NCBI GenBank assembly: GCA_001600415.1
Contig: BCJX01000008.1
Location: 619,679 to 683,678, forward strand
Length of the DNA: 64,000 bases
Reading direction: 5' to 3'
DNA from: Pascua guehoae
Taxonomy: Eukaryota; Basidiomycota; Tremellomycetes; Trichosporonales; Trichosporonaceae
Positions 21,001 through 33,861 of this stretch are shown piece after piece (within the stretch, counting starts at the first letter, position 1; every line of letters starts with the position of its first letter). The notes under the pieces are model-generated. The model had not been told where the DNA came from, did no database searches, and worked only from the letters and a program-made list of their open reading frames with translations. The position numbers and the translations under genes are program-made.

Positions 21001-22184
21001 GTGCGGCGGGTACTGGTCCAGGGGCATCGGGCACGTCGTCTGGGGGCGCGTCGGGCCCCTCGCCGTCGATTACGGGCAGCGCCGGCCGTGTGCCGTTAAC
21101 GCGCCAGCAGGTCGACGACATGCTCAAGCGCATGGTCGGCAGCTTTGCGCTCGATGACCCCGCCATGCGTCCGCCGTCCGAGCCGCTGTCGGTCGGCACG
21201 CGGTCTCCGCCGAGCAGGATGAGCGGGATCCCGAGCCGCATGAGCTCGCGCCCGATGAGCAGGCACGACTCGCTCGCGTCCGAGCAGAGTGCCGCTGGGA
21301 CTGGGACTGGCACGGGCACGGGCACGGGCACGGGTACGGGTACGAGCCACGGCAACAACGGCAGTGGCAGCGGCAACGGCAACGGCAACATGAGCTCGGC
21401 TCCCCGCAGCGGCCCCGCCTCGGCCCCGCGCAGTTCCAGCGGCTCGGTCCCACGCAGCAAGGGCATCTGCGTCGGCGGCCTGGGCCTCCTCACAGCCTCG
21501 CGCCCGTCGCGCCCCGGCGCCTCGTTCCCGCGCACGTCCACCGCCCCCGTCTCCGTCTCTGACGCCGCCGAGGCAGCCCTCGCGACTGGCCTCGGCCTCG
21601 GCGCAGCTCGCAGCCTGCCCGGCCCACAGCCGCAGAGCGCACCCGACCCCTCCCTCGTCCTCTCCCCACAGACGACAGGCAGCACGCTCGCCGGGACAGC
21701 CCGGCGCGGCCCCGTCCTCGTCCGCGGCGGCTTTGGGCCCCGCGCCAGCACGACTGGCAGCAGCCCCTCCCACTCACCCATCCGCCATAGAGAGTATGGC
21801 CTTCGTGACCGCGACCGTGAGCGCGACGCCAGCGCACCCCCGACCATGAGCCACCTCCACGGCCTCCATCACCCGCCACTCGCGGGGAGCGCGTACCGCC
21901 GCCCCCGCGGGAGCGCAGACGACGCGAGCGGGTCCGAGCCCGAGGGCATGGTGGCGCGTCTGTGGGATGGGCGGGTGGGGAGGCGCGAGAGGGTGGAGGG
22001 CAAGGAGGGGAGGGAGGCTAAGGATAAGGAGGGCAAGGAGGGCAAGGAGGGCAAGGAGGGCAAGGAGGGGGTTGACAAGGAGCAAGGAGAGGAGGGGGAG
22101 GACAAGGAGGATACGAATGAGCAAGACACGGCAGCCACAGAGACGGACAGGGACACTAAGGATGGCGAGGACGCGGAGCGATGA
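18038..22184 (+). CDS. ATG13: Autophagy-related protein 13 (Atg1/ULK complex subunit)
   Basis: Three exons (18038-18361, 18648-18943, 19463-22184; introns of 286 and 519 bases) give 1113 residues. After about 70 Gly/Ser-rich residues the HORMA-type domain starts with ADQIVYRFYLKTVGVLVDAR. It continues through FNLTIPDTEVHKADLHIYRS and PPLLIAFILDTND to YRLGIIHFRALYAFIRLLPA near residue 230. The remaining roughly 800 residues are a Ser/Pro-rich disordered tail, as in other Atg13 proteins, where it binds Atg1 and Atg17 and is phosphorylated by TORC1. Low-complexity tracts include an alternating Gly-Thr run near 21300, a Gly/Asn run after it, and repeated KEG triplets near 22040. The C-terminus is very acidic and basic. 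The protein recruits HORMA partners at the pre-autophagosomal site. Confidence 0.9.
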
Positions 22185-22613
22185 GGCGGAGGCGGAGGCG
22201 TTGGTTGTAGAGCGTAGAGGCATTACTCATTAGTCTTCATTTCGATGCATCAGTCGTTCCATGCCACGGCGGTTGGTCAGCATCTTGTGACAGCGATCCT
22301 GCTGCCAAACCAAAGTCCTGTCAGTCGCTGTTGAGCCTAGTGTCAGGCAATGAGTCCCATGCAGTTCAAGAAATTAGCGGAGCACTGTGTCTGCGTCCTC
22401 CGCGTCCGCGTCCTCCGCAGCACCTTTCATATCAAGCGTGCATGCAAAACCACTGTCCGTTCTCACAAACTCGTCAAATTGTATAGGTTGGGTATCTCAA
22501 CACGCGCAGAAACAATCCCATCTACGCTCGTGCTCTTGTGCTCTTGTATTCTTGTGTGCTATCGTGCTCGTCTTTGCAGCTCGTTGCCGGCGTCGTCCTC
22601 TAATACGTATTAT
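22185..22613. other. Convergent 3' region
   Basis: About 430 bases lie between the stops of ATG13 (+) and the Caf120-like gene (-). The region must contain both polyadenylation zones. No further feature seen. Confidence 0.6.
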
Positions 22614-25600
22614 TTACGACGCCTGGCGGTCGTCGCCGCGCTCCGAGCCCGAGTAGCTGCCCGCGCCTTGGGCGGCGGGCGGGACGAGGCCGCCGGGCGA
22701 CGGCGCCGGCGAGTCGGTAACGCTCTGGCGCTGGCCAGGCCACATCTGCGGCATGCCCTGGACAGGCGAACCCATGCCCTGCATGCCCATGCCGTACGGC
22801 ATTCCCTGCATGCCCTGCATCGGCATACCGCCCATACCAGGCATGCCACCCATGCCAGGCATCATGCCGGGGAAGCCGTACATGCTCTGCGGAGGCATGC
22901 CGTAACCGCCGAAGCCGCCTCCGTAGCCGCCATAGTTGGACGGCGCGCGCATGCTCGTAGCCGGCGAGGTGCGGCCGTCGTTGGGAGCGTCACCCATTTG
23001 CGAGCCAGAGGCCGACATGGCCATCATGGTCTGCTGGTACGCCATCTGCGCGGCCATCATGGCCTGCTGCTGTGCCTGGGGGCCCATCATGCCGCCATAG
23101 GGCTGCCGTCAGCGTGTGTCCGAGGGGGATGGGGAAGGCGAGTGGGGATGTCAAAGGGGAGGCAAATGGAAGAGAGGGGAGGGGATTGGCTTGGTCTGTT
23201 CTACTCACATAACCCATCTGCGGCATACCGTAGCCATACTGCTGGAACGGCTGCTGGCCGTACATGCCGCCCATCTGGCCCATCTGCATGGTATCCATCT
23301 GCTGGCGCTGCAGCTCTTCAATCTTGCGCTGACGTTCCTCGGCAAGGCGGCGCTCGCGGTCGCGGTCGGTCAGCGTGGCGCCGATACCGCCAGGGTTCTT
23401 GCGGTTCTCCTCGTGCGCGGCAACGGCGCCCATCAGACCTGTGGTCGGGGGCGGCGCCTTGGACTCGACATTGATGAGCGCCGCGCCTGTCTCGCGCGCA
23501 ACCTCTTCCTGGCGCTTGGCACTGCGGTCCGTCTTGTCCTGCATACCTGCGGCGAGGAGGCCGCCGGGGGAGAATACCTTGGTGAACATGACGTTGGGCT
23601 CCTCGAGCTCGACAAACTTGCCGCCCTTGCGCTGGTCCATGCCGTGGTCGACGGCAAAGTTTGCGTTCCAGACGTTTTGCTTTTGTGCGGGGGGGTGCGG
23701 GGCGTTTGCCGCAGGTGCTGGCGGCTGCTGCAGGTGGCGGTGAGGGGCCGGGGGAGATGCGCGCGAACGCGACGACGGCCGCTCAATCTGCTGTGCCTGC
23801 AGGTGCGGTGGCTGCTGAGGCTCGTAATAGTCGCCGACGGGGCCGTTGCGAGGCATCGGCATGCCATGACCGTATTGCGAGCCGGGTCCCTGCGGCATGT
23901 GCGGGCCCTGCGGGTACCCCTGCGGCGGCTGTGCACCGCCGTACGCAAAGTCGGGGCGTGGTTGTTGCGAAAAGTCCTGACGCGGCGCCTGCTGCTGCTG
24001 CTGCTGGGGCTGGGGCTGCTGCGCATGCGGCGGGACGGGAGGCAGAGCACGGGAGCCGCGGCGCTGGGGGAACCCATCGGGCGACGTAGGCGATGCGGCG
24101 GACCGGCGCTCGTCCTCGTCGTCGGTCTCGTCGTCGGTCTCCTCATCGGCGTCGTCGGGGCGGTTGGCCATCGACTGGGGCGGGCGGCGGCGTCCGCCAC
24201 CAGGCATATTCATGACTGCGCGGTGCTGCTCCTGCTGGGCCTCGCGCTCGGCGTCTGCCTTGGCACGACGCTCTGCCGCCGCCTTGGAGGGTGCAAACGA
24301 CGAGCGCACCTCGGGTCCCTGGGGTTGCGACGGCGACGGGGCATGCACTTGCACAGGCGGCACAGGCAGGCCGTGAGCCGCCTTTGCGCGCACGGTTCCC
24401 GGCGATGGCGGGCGCTCGGCGTAAGCGAGGTAGGTCGCGGCATCGCCGAGGGCCTCGCTGTGCTCGCTCGTCGAGGGCACTTGCTGCTGACGCTGTTGGG
24501 GATAGCCAGGTGTCAGCTGGGGTGCAGCCTGTTGCGACGCCATCTGCTGGCCTTGCTGTGCAGCAGTAGCCATTGGAGGCGTGGAGAGCGGCGACGACTT
24601 GTGCTCCGAGACCGAACTGCCACCACTGATGGCGGGGCTGGCACGCGCGTTGGGGAACTGCATGGCCTGGAGCTGGGCGTTTGACTGCTGCTGCGTGTTC
24701 TGGAACTGGGCGTGCGGCGGTGGCTGAATGTTGCTCGGGGGAGGGTGCGCGATGGGTTGCTGTTGTCCGTTCTGGAACTGCGCGTTGGGGGTGTGTTGAC
24801 TGTTCAGCTGCCGAGCGCCAGAGGGGTGACGCTTAATCTCTGGACTGCCGCCAGAGATTGCGTTGGGAGGATGTTGGGTGGAGCTTGGCGAACTGATATT
24901 TGTTGCAGTTGTGAGATGTGGACGTGGCTTATCCTCTGACGAGGCAGGCGGCCCGTGCGCAGGGGCGGGTCCAGAAAGTTGCGTCGGTGGCGGGACCTGA
25001 GCACCGGGGGGCGAGGCTGCAAACCCTAGCCCAGTTTGGCGTGCCTGTGCAGGGGCCCCGGGTGGCGACGCACCCGATCGACCAGGCTGCGTCTGCTGCA
25101 GAGGCTGAGCCTGGCCAGGCGTCGCTGGCCCTCGCTGCTGCCCAAATTGTCCAGCCTGCTGTTGCTGGGGTTGGCTTTGCATCGAGGCTGGCTCCTCGAC
25201 CATGTTCATGAGATACATGGCCGCTGGCTCGTCGCGGATACCGGCCTGGAACTGGTCCGTGGTCACCGACATGCGATGCGACTGCGGCTTGGGCGAGTGG
25301 ATGGAGTCCGAGTGGCGCGAGTGGACCGTGTCCGATTGCCGCGAAGGCGAAGGCGATGCCGCCGCAGATGCCGCCAAACCGGCCGCAGCCACACCTGCCG
25401 CGACGCCGCCAGCAGCTGCAAAGAGTTTGTTGTTCTGGTTGTGTGCCGAAGCTGGGGCAGGTTCTGGCAGAGGAGACGGTGTAAATCTTGCCTCGTTGTG
25501 CGCTGGCGTAGGATCGAGCATAGCAGACGGCTGGCCAAAGCTTCCTTGGCGAGGCATAGGGGCAGACTCGGGAACAGCGGGGGGAGTATCAAAGCTGCCC

Positions 25601-28600
25601 TGCTGTTGCGGAGGTGACAGCACGTCACGAGGTGGCATCGATGCAAACTGTTGCTCGGGAGTCCTTGGGGATTGACCCTGGGCCTGCATGTTCGGGGCCT
25701 GCCTGCTGGACGCCTGAATGCTGGGCACCTGCGCCTGCATGTTGGGCGGCTGCCTGTTGGGTGTGATGGAGCGAGATCCCTCAGAAAAGGCGTTGGGCGT
25801 GACAAAGCCCTCGCGGGGAGTGACGAATCCCTCGTCGGCGCTGCTGTCCCCAGGGGTACGTGTACGTGGCGCTGCAACTCCCGCAATGCCAGATGCGCCA
25901 CCATCGCTGCCAAAGGTCGATTGGCGGCTAGGAACCGGTGTAGAATCCGCCGCGAATGGCAGCTTTGTAGGGCTCGTATTGTCCCCAAACGTGGCCATCG
26001 ACTCGGGCCGCGGCGTAGAGTGTGCCTGCGTCGATGCCGGGCCTTGCACAGAGCCGGGGCCCTGTGGTCCCGAGTGGATGCTAAGGTTCTCGGTGGCGTC
26101 GGTGATGGGCTGCAAGTCGCGAGAAGGAAGACCGGCCATTTGCGTGTGCAACTGTGTCGAGGGCGAGCTCGACGTGTGGGCCTGTGTCGTGGGCGAGCGC
26201 GACGCCTCGGTAATAGGCGACAACGCACCCGCTGGCTTGTCCTCGTTAAACGTGAGTGGAGGGAGCGTAAACTTGTCCTTGCTCGACGGAGCGGTGCTCT
26301 CCGCCGTCTTCTCATCCGTCTTCTCCTCCTCGAGCTCGGGTGTGCCAGGGAGGCTGGACGGCGCGGCCGACCTGTTGCGCATGCGGCGCTGCACCAGAGC
26401 CGTAAACTGAGCACGGATACCAGGTGTGTTGAGTCGATAGTTTGCCGTGATAGCCTCGTCGATAGTAAGGAAGAGATCCTGTATAGTCAGGGGCTGATTA
26501 CACTTGTCATGGGCCACTGCCACTCACACCACGAAGCTCGCCAAACGGATAGGCAAAGAACAGACTACGCGGGTCCGACTCGTCCCAGCTGTACTGCTCA
26601 GGCCGACCATAGAGCTTGAAAGCATCGTGGAACGCGGTCACCCAGCGCATCATTGTCGCCGGAGCCGAAGCAGACTGGGGGCTGTCATCGTCCGCTGGTC
26701 GCTCTGGCATAATAAGAGCCCAGCCAGAGTCTCGCAGGCCGCCCTCGACGGCGACAAGGTCACCACTGACACGTCCCACAGCCTTGAACAGGTTGCTCTG
26801 ACTGATAACCTCGAGGCGCTCGGGGAAGACTGCGTACACCTGCGTGACGGTTGTCATGGTGAGGACTGGCAGCGAGCTCGTCTTGTTCTTTGTGGTGCGT
26901 GGCTCCTTGTAAAATGAGGCCATGGACACGCCAGTGTTTGGTTCCTGAACATGGTCGTTCTTGTCGCTGTTGCCGCCAAGACTAAAGAGGGAGCGGCGGC
27001 GTGTACCTGCTCCAAACTCGTCAGTCTGCTGCGATGGGTCAGAGAGGACGAGCCAGAGGCGGTGCCAATCGGTTCCACCCATGACGCGGACGCGGACCCA
27101 GCCTTCGAAACGGCCGCGAACGAGGGGTGGGCGGGGCTCGCGCTTGGCAGCGCGGATGAGGTGACCAGTATAAATCTCCTCGAGGCGCGAACGCTCCCAC
27201 GCGGCCAAACGGAGACCGATCGACCAGCGCACCAGTTCGCTATCTCTCGGGCACGAAAACAGGAGGCGGTTAGAACCTGCCGTGTTGAGCGAGAATACAT
27301 AGTCGTGCCGGTGAGAGTCTGGGCGGTGAGGAGGAGGAGGAAGGGGGTTGAGCAGCTCGAGGGACGAGTCTGTAATGTTATAGTAGGTCGGAGGCACCTT
27401 TGCGCCACGAGCAGCAGCAGCGCGTGTCTCCTTCATTGACCACAATGCTGTTTGACAGTTAGCACCAGGTCGGACCTCTCAAGGGGTTCCCAAGGAATGC
27501 CCAAGGACGTACAGAGAGAAATGCCCGAGAGCTGTAACCAGACGGCATCCCAGTCGTTGCCTGGACTGCCTGGCTGCCCCTGTCTTGTACATGTTAGCTT
27601 TCTCATAGGTGGAGGGAGGGGTGGGTGCGGGTGCGAGCGAGGCTTGTTCGCTTGCTCGGGGTCGCTCGCACAAACGGTCGTCGTGCCGTATCAAACTCAC
27701 TTTGGCTGCTGGCCCGCGCTTGTGCGCGCCATGATCATCTCGAGCTCGGGGGGACTGGCCACATATGTCTTGTGGGGCTGGTATGAGATGAGCTCAACGA
27801 CGGGCGCAAACTCTTGTTTCCACGGCTGCGATCCAGCTTCGACTGGTGTAGGTGGGCCCGGCTCTGTGCCAGGAGCCCTTGCGGGTCCGCCCATCGGAGC
27901 ATTGGGGACATAATACCCGCCGCTCGAGTTGCGGCGCATCGGCGGTTGTCCAGAAACACCACCTGGAGCGGCGTCGGCACGGCCGTAGCCCATGGTCTGG
28001 GCACGGGCGGCGTTGGCGGGGACGGGCCCAAAGTCGCCCGTGTTGCCGCTCGGGGCAGGAGGCGGGATCTGCGCGCCACCCGGCCCACCGGGCATACCGC
28101 CTGGCATACCAGCCGGCGAGCCAGAACCGCGAGGGGCAACAACACGGCCGTTGGGCTGCATCATGCCTCCTTGTTGTGGGCCTCCTTGTGGGGATTGCAT
28201 CCCGTTGGGCGGGGCGCGGCCATTGACAGAGAAAGACGCGCGCGAGCGCTGCATGTGAGTCAGCAGTGCGCATCATCGGAGGAAGGCGACGGTGGGGAAG
28301 ACGATATCGCGTTGGGGAAGGTGATAGCGCAGCAGTGTGCACGAGAAGAAGGTGCGGTGCCAGTACACACATCCAACACCGATAACACCTGGACGGCATC
28401 GGAGATGGCACCGAGGTGCACACTCCGGGGCGGGGCAGCGCCACCCCCCGTGTTGTGCATGTCGATCCCTCCAAAACAGCCATGGAACTCGGCCGCACGC
28501 CGATGTCATCCGCTCTGGGCCATCGAACACATCAAAAACGTACGTCTTCCTCCTCTTCAGGAAGGCTCTTGTCCTTCTTGCGCATGAGGCCGAGGAAGCC

Positions 28601-28855
28601 TGAGCGGCGCTTGGACTTGATGGTGCCACCGGTGTCGGTGCTCATGTTGCTCGAGACGCGCTCGGCCGGGTGGCCCGGGGGAACGCCAGAGTTGGACATC
28701 ATGGACATGGCAGACATGGAGCTAATCGATGCTCGTCCCGAGGCGAGCGGCTGATACTGTGGCTGCTGTTGCTGCTGCCGTTGTTGATACTGGGGGTGTT
28801 GTTGTTGGGGTGGGAGGGGGGTCGGCTGGACCTGCTGTGACTTGCGTTTGAACAT
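22614..28855 (-). CDS. Caf120/Skg3-type PH-domain protein (CCR4-NOT-associated), very long Gln/Pro-rich tail
   Basis: Six exons (28855-28544, 28248-27701, 27583-27513, 27447-26528, 26478-23209, 23102-22614) give 1869 residues. The N-terminus is Gln-rich (HPQYQQRQQQQ), with FLGLMRKKDKSLPEEEED at the end of exon 1. The conserved block starts at ELISYQPHKTYVASPPELEM, then NDWDAVWLQLSG and SLWSMKETRAAAARG (the split PH-domain front). It continues with PTYYNITDSSLELLNPL, WSIGLRLAAWERSRLEEIYT and GGTDWHRLWLVLSD, ending in YPFGELRG-DLFLTIDEAIT. This order is typical of the fungal Caf120/Skg3 family, which links CCR4-NOT to mRNA control and growth at the cortex. The last 1250 residues are disordered and rich in Pro, Gln and Ser, with a basic helix (RDRERRLAEERQRKIEELQR) and Gly-Met repeats at the end. 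A 100-N gap begins 55 bases above the start. Confidence 0.75.
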
Positions 28856-28909
28856 TGTGATGGATTGTTAAAATGCAGCAACAGGGGCCGCGCGCCGTCG
28901 AGGGGGTGA

Positions 28910-29009
28910 NNNNNNNNNNNNNNNNNNNNNNNNNNNNNNNNNNNNNNNNNNNNNNNNNNNNNNNNNNNNNNNNNNNNNNNNNNNNNNNNNNNNNNNNNNN
29001 NNNNNNNNN
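28910..29009. other. Assembly gap (100 N) with flanking G run
   Basis: Exactly 100 N bases, the usual placeholder for a gap of unknown size. A G homopolymer of about 25 bases follows at 29010, probably the reason assembly failed. It lies in the leader or promoter of the Caf120-like gene. Confidence 0.95.
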
Positions 29010-30762
29010 GGGGGGGGGGGGGGGGGGGGGGGGGTGGTTGCGAGTGTGGGGTGGAGGAAGAAGCAAGACTGGCAATGATGGCGTCCGGGGGCGTTGGGTT
29101 GGCGTCCAGGGGCGCTAGGCGGAATTTGTCGAGCAAGGAAGGAAGGCGGAGAAAAAAAAGGGCGAGGCCTAGAGGGGGGGGGAAGGATGTGGAGGCGAGG
29201 AGGTATAGAAAGGAGGGTGCAAGGGGGTGGGAGGGTGGTAGGAAGGTTTGTTGGGATGGATGAAAACGATCAAAAAAAAAAGGAACACAACAATGTGTGG
29301 ACAGTGTGGATGGAGATGGAGGGGTTTGCCGTGGTGTATTGGTAAATGAGGCGGTACGACCAGTGAGGGTGGTGGTGCCGGTGCTGGTCGTGGTGGTGGT
29401 GGAGATGACGATGGTGGTGGTGCACGGCAACCGTGCCCGATGTGGTGGAGAGGTGAAAAAGGGTTCAATTACCCCGGCACAACGCCCTGGCATGCCTGGA
29501 CAGGTGGCAGGTTGGCAGGTTGGCATCCATGGCAAACCCAGTCGTACTGTAATGACGACAGGCTCCTAGGAGTAGTAGTTCAAGAGACCCCCTCTTTCAT
29601 CTCAGACTGGATGGCGTCTCCTGCCGACGCAAACGACGGCGCTAACTCATGTCGGCAAACGGCCAGTGGCGGCAATCATGAAAAAGGAAAGCAAAGGGGG
29701 CTGCATGGCCGCATGTCATAAAGGGTCCACCCCTCCCGGCACAACAGCCGCAAACTGGGGGAGAAATGTCTCGCCCTGGGGCCTGGGGCCTGGCTCTTCA
29801 TCTGTACATGACATTGAGGCAAGGGTGGCGTATGGAGAGCACCGTCCACGCAAGAATCGCAGAGCCTAGGACATGTGCAGGCCCGTCCACCACAGCACCG
29901 CCTCAGGCGCCTGGCAGCTGGCGGCTGGCTGACGGCTCGTGTGGTCACAAACAGCGCTGATGTGGTCATGGTGCATCGTCGTAGTGCCCACCAAGGCACA
30001 GACCCACACAGAGACCCGTGACCCAAACCCCGCTGCATGCACTGGATACGCTGCAGATAGGCAGATTGGACTGACATGCTTAACAACCAACCAACCTTGG
30101 TTCCATCGACCATCGCGGCTAGAGACGTGGCGGCCTGGTGGGGGTCACTTGGCATGTCGACATGACCGTGGCCGTATCTTACGTTTTGAGGTCCAGCTGA
30201 CGCTGCACCGCTCAGTGACTCAAAGTCTTGTGCACTGCCCAAGGCGGCCCACTCCATGGGTTTAGTTGGCTACTCGCATGTTCGTCTGCAAAAAAAAGAT
30301 GGAAGGGCGAGAACCAGTGTGGAGCATTTTGGGATCTGGCGGCCTGGGGTGGACGAGGCGACAAAGGCTGTCTCACCCATACTGGCACCAAACGATCTAG
30401 CATTACGCACGTCCACAAACAAAGATCGCTTCGAGCGCATCAATAGTCGTAGCAATCAATGCCCGTGGTCGGCCTCAGGTGTCAGTCAGTACTCCATGGT
30501 GCTGAATGCTTGTGGAGCGGTGCTCTGGCGCAGTGCGAAGCCGGCGTCGTGCAGCCGCCGTCATGGATGGATGGCTGTTGGGCTGGACGGAGACCGCGTC
30601 CCACTCCGCCAATGGCCCACGCGATATCCACATGGACACCCACGTGACCCGGAACCAAAAGACGCCCTCCATCTTGTGCCTACCACCACATCCATCCACT
30701 TCGAGCCCAACTCGACTGGACTTGGAGTCTGCGGCGTCACAACATCCACCACCCGATCAACC
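29010..30762. other. Long divergent intergenic region
   Basis: About 1.7 kb between the Caf120-like gene (-) and LSM3 (+). Open frames are short, overlapping and mostly lack an ATG. The left part is purine-rich on the plus strand (pyrimidine-rich on the Caf120 strand), consistent with a long leader. I see no tRNA, repeat or conserved frame. A non-coding transcript cannot be excluded. Confidence 0.5.
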
Positions 30763-31960
30763 ATGGACGACGTGGCCAACGCCTCGATCTCCGAGCCCCT
30801 CGACGTCGTCAGGCTCGCCCTCGGCGAGTGAGTGTGCTTCCTGCCGTGGTCGCTGTGGAGCTGTAGGCGAAGGGGGGAGTGTTTGCGCGCACTTGGTCCA
30901 ACTCGTCTGCGCGACTTTGTGACATTGTCGCGTCATTCCCTCCTCCCCTCCTTGTCGCTACATGTCCACTCTTTAACCTCTCTGCTATCCTTTGCGATTG
31001 CCTTGCGACTTGTATACGCCCGCTGCGCATTGTTGTTCTTGCGAGCTGACCCCAGGCGCGTATTCATCAAGCTCCGCGGTGACCGTACACTCACCGGCAC
31101 ACTTCATGTGGGTACCAAGCGCCTACTGCGGGGCAGCGTTGCGCTTCACAAGTGCAGCTACGAGCTCTACGATGATTTAGCTGCCAATGTGTACGCAGCG
31201 CTGTCCCCTGCTCTGGGCTCCTTACACTCCTTTCCACCCACCTTTGACGACCACTCCCTCTGCCATCTTCCTCTAACCCCGAACACCCCCCTTTCCCATC
31301 CCTAACCACCACTAATGCCAGGCATACGACGCACACATGAACCTCGTTCTCTCCAACGTCGAGGAGACAATACACCACGTGGACGTCTCGGACGACGGGC
31401 AGCCGAGCGCACCCCGCATCGAGCGCCGGAGCGTCGAGATGCTCTTTGTTCGTGGCGACAGTGTGATCCTGGTGAGTATGACTTCCTGCAGAGGTGGGGG
31501 GGCGGTGAACGAGGGGCTTTACTGCCTGCTGTACAAGTCGACTCTTCGGGTCATTCGAAACAATGAGATGTTTGGAGGTAGGGTTGTGCCTCTGGTGGTC
31601 GGGGCAAATGTGGGTCCCCGCTGGCTGCTCCTCGTGCCATAGCGTTATGGAGATGAGCGGTTGGCGCTGCATGCCAATTCTCACCCGCCCTAGGAGGGGG
31701 GATGGAGAGGAGCCAAGCCGCCCAGACGCCTCGACGCGACCAATTCTACGCTCCAGCGTCGCGGTTGTGATCACCAGTGTTCCACCCAGTCCTTGTGGTC
31801 ATATGTCACTCCATAATCCCAACTCTTACCCATTCCCCACGCTATCACACCTGCCCGTTCGTGTGACTTGTGACACCCCTCTCGCAGTCATAGCAATCCC
31901 ACCCTCTGACGATTCTCTGCCTGGACCACCCGCTAACGACAGATCTCGCCGTCGCAGTAA
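30763..31960 (+). CDS. LSM3: U6 snRNA-associated Sm-like protein LSm3
   Basis: Four exons (30763-30827, 31056-31107, 31322-31471, 31943-31960) give a 94-residue protein of normal family length. The Sm1 motif is ERVFIKLRGDRTLTGTLHAY, followed by DAHMNLVLSNVEETIH; the Sm2 motif is RSVEMLFVRGDSVILISPSQ. LSm3 is part of the LSm2-8 ring on U6 snRNA in the nucleus and the LSm1-7 ring in cytoplasmic mRNA decay. Introns occupy three quarters of the gene (228, 214 and 471 bases), and the last exon encodes only ISPSQ. All acceptors are preceded by CTGAC, CTAA or CTAAC motifs. Confidence 0.92.
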
Positions 31961-32180
31961 ACCCTCCTAGATATACCCTGCTGCTGATGTACATATGCGT
32001 GATGTCAACTATGCCGGCGAGAGCAACGCCGCCTCGCGTTCCGTCCCCACAATCCACTACCTACGTCGCTACAACCTACTGTCGCCCTCGGGTCGACTCC
32101 TCTCTCCCGACGTCACACCGCCCACTATGACTCTTTACCCTACTGGCCCCCACCCCCTGCCCTCCCGCCCTTCTCTCTCA

Positions 32181-33515
32181 CTATCGTGGTCCACCGCCCT
32201 CATAGTCATCATTCCCCTCGCAAAACTCGCCCGTGTCATCACTCGACATATCCGAGTCGTACCCCTCTGCGCGCCGTGCCTTTGCAGAGTCGAGCCGCAG
32301 CCCCGTCCCGTCGTCACCGCGTTGTGCAGAGTCGACAATCGCGTCCGCATACTGCTCTTCGGTGTCAAACATGTCTTCCTCGTCGGACGCATAGTGTGCC
32401 GCCGCGCGCGCGCGGGACATTTCGTCGTCGAGCCCTCGTGAGAGACCGTTGGGCTGCGCGTGGCTGCTGCCGTTCTGGCCGAGGCCGAGGCCGAGCGAGG
32501 CAAAGCGCTGGGCGGTCTGGTTGTCATAGTCGCGTTCGCCGAGGGCGAGCGAGGTGGATATGGGCCTGGGGTTAGTGGTGCTGCAAAGGGGTATGTGGGG
32601 GATTGTGGCGTGTCCTCCCCAAGTGTCGCGATTCCCTCGTCTCCATCGTGCATCCTCGGCGTCCCTCTCGTTCCATCTTTCACATGTTCCCGATCGCGAG
32701 AGCCACCGACAGGCCCCGAGGGAAGACAACGCACCGGCATCCGTTCCAAGGACACCCGGCGAGCAGGGGTGGCGCGGCAACGATGGGCGCCAGACACGGC
32801 AGGCGCGTTGGAACTTCGGCAAACTGCAGACGAGACCGGGCATCTACCCGACATGACTCCACACGTTCCCTGGCTTACGCCATCCCTCATGCCAAGCCAG
32901 TCAACCCGGGTCCGCCCCACACCCCTGTCCGCCCCCAACCCCCCTTCCTCATACCCATCTCGTCGCTCGCACTCACAAAGCCATAGCATTCGTACCCCGC
33001 CTCGCCTCCCCCAACCGAATCGCATCCATTGCGCGCGCCTTGCCGCTCCGTGTCGGCAGAGAGCGGGACAATTCAGCATCTCCCAGGGTCCCACCGAGGC
33101 TCATCGCGCCCATGCCCTCGGCGACGAGCTCGGCCTCGCGCGCCCGCAGCGCGTCGCGCACCGCGAGCAGGCGGTCGCGGACGGGATCGGGTGGGGATTG
33201 GGACAGCGACGGCGACGTGGGTGAGCCGAGCGATCTTGACATGTTGCTGTTGCTGTTGCCGTTGTTGTTGTTGCCGTTGTTGTTGTTGTTGCTGCTGTTG
33301 CTGTTGGAGTTTCCGTTCATGCTCATGTTCGCGGTCATGATCGAGGGCGCGGTCAGGCTCGTGGGGCTCGTGCTAAACAGGCTCGTCTGGAGGACGCGCT
33401 CGTTGCGCGCCAGACGCTCGCGGACCTCGGCGAGGGAGAGGGCGGATATGTCGTCGGCGTGTGACAGGGACGCGCGCGCGCGGCGCGCCGGGACGCGCAT
33501 CGGGGCGGTCGGCAT
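32181..33515 (-). CDS. Unknown protein with helical N-terminus and acidic C-terminus
   Basis: Two exons, 33515-32977 and 32565-32181, with a 411-base intron (CACTAACCCCAG acceptor), give about 307 residues. I do not recognise the family. The N-terminal quarter reads DDISALSLAEVRERLARNER, likely helical. A Ser/Asn homopolymer region follows (33229-33310, a GTT/GCT microsatellite on the plus strand), then a second helix, VRDRLLAVRDALRAREAELV. The C-terminal exon is acidic (HYASDEEDMFDTEEQYADAI) and ends DDYEGGGPR. The first ATG of the frame is at 33515, just below a CCCCAG that could be the acceptor of a leader intron, so an extra 5' exon is possible. A TATA box on the same strand at 33861 supports a start in this region. 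Confidence 0.6.
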
Positions 33516-33853
33516 TGGCACTGGGGCGGGGGCAGGGGGTTGGGGCGTGTTTAGGTGCTGAGGTGTCGCCGTGTTGCCGTGTTGGTGCCGGTGTTGGTGT
33601 CAGTGTCGGTGTCGGTGTCGATGTCGGGGTCGTGTCGTGTCGAGGTGGAGGTATCGGGGTGTCGCAGTGGGCAAATGTCCGTGGTGGCGCGATAAGAACC
33701 TGCAGTATAGAGGACGAGGATGAGAATGTGTAAGATGAATGGGGAGTGGGAGTGGCTGGGTGGTATAGATGATGATGGCGATGGTGATGAATGTATGTAT
33801 TTGTTGTGCAAGGTATCTGGGAGACATTGACGGGCGACGCCTCGGTCGGGCGT

Positions 33854-33861
33854 CTTATATG
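33854..33861 (-). promoter_or_regulatory. TATA box for the minus-strand gene at 33515
   Basis: On the minus strand this reads CATATAAG, about 340 bases above the predicted start codon; the interval could be a leader with an intron. It is the clearest core-promoter motif near this gene. Confidence 0.4.

Noticed and set aside
20246..21847. 533-codon frame antisense to ATG13
   Set aside because: Shadow of the ATG13 coding strand caused by codon bias; no independent evidence.
23116..24684. 522-codon plus-strand frame
   Set aside because: Antisense shadow of the Caf120-like gene, Leu/Arg-rich as expected for the complement of Gln/Ala-rich codons.
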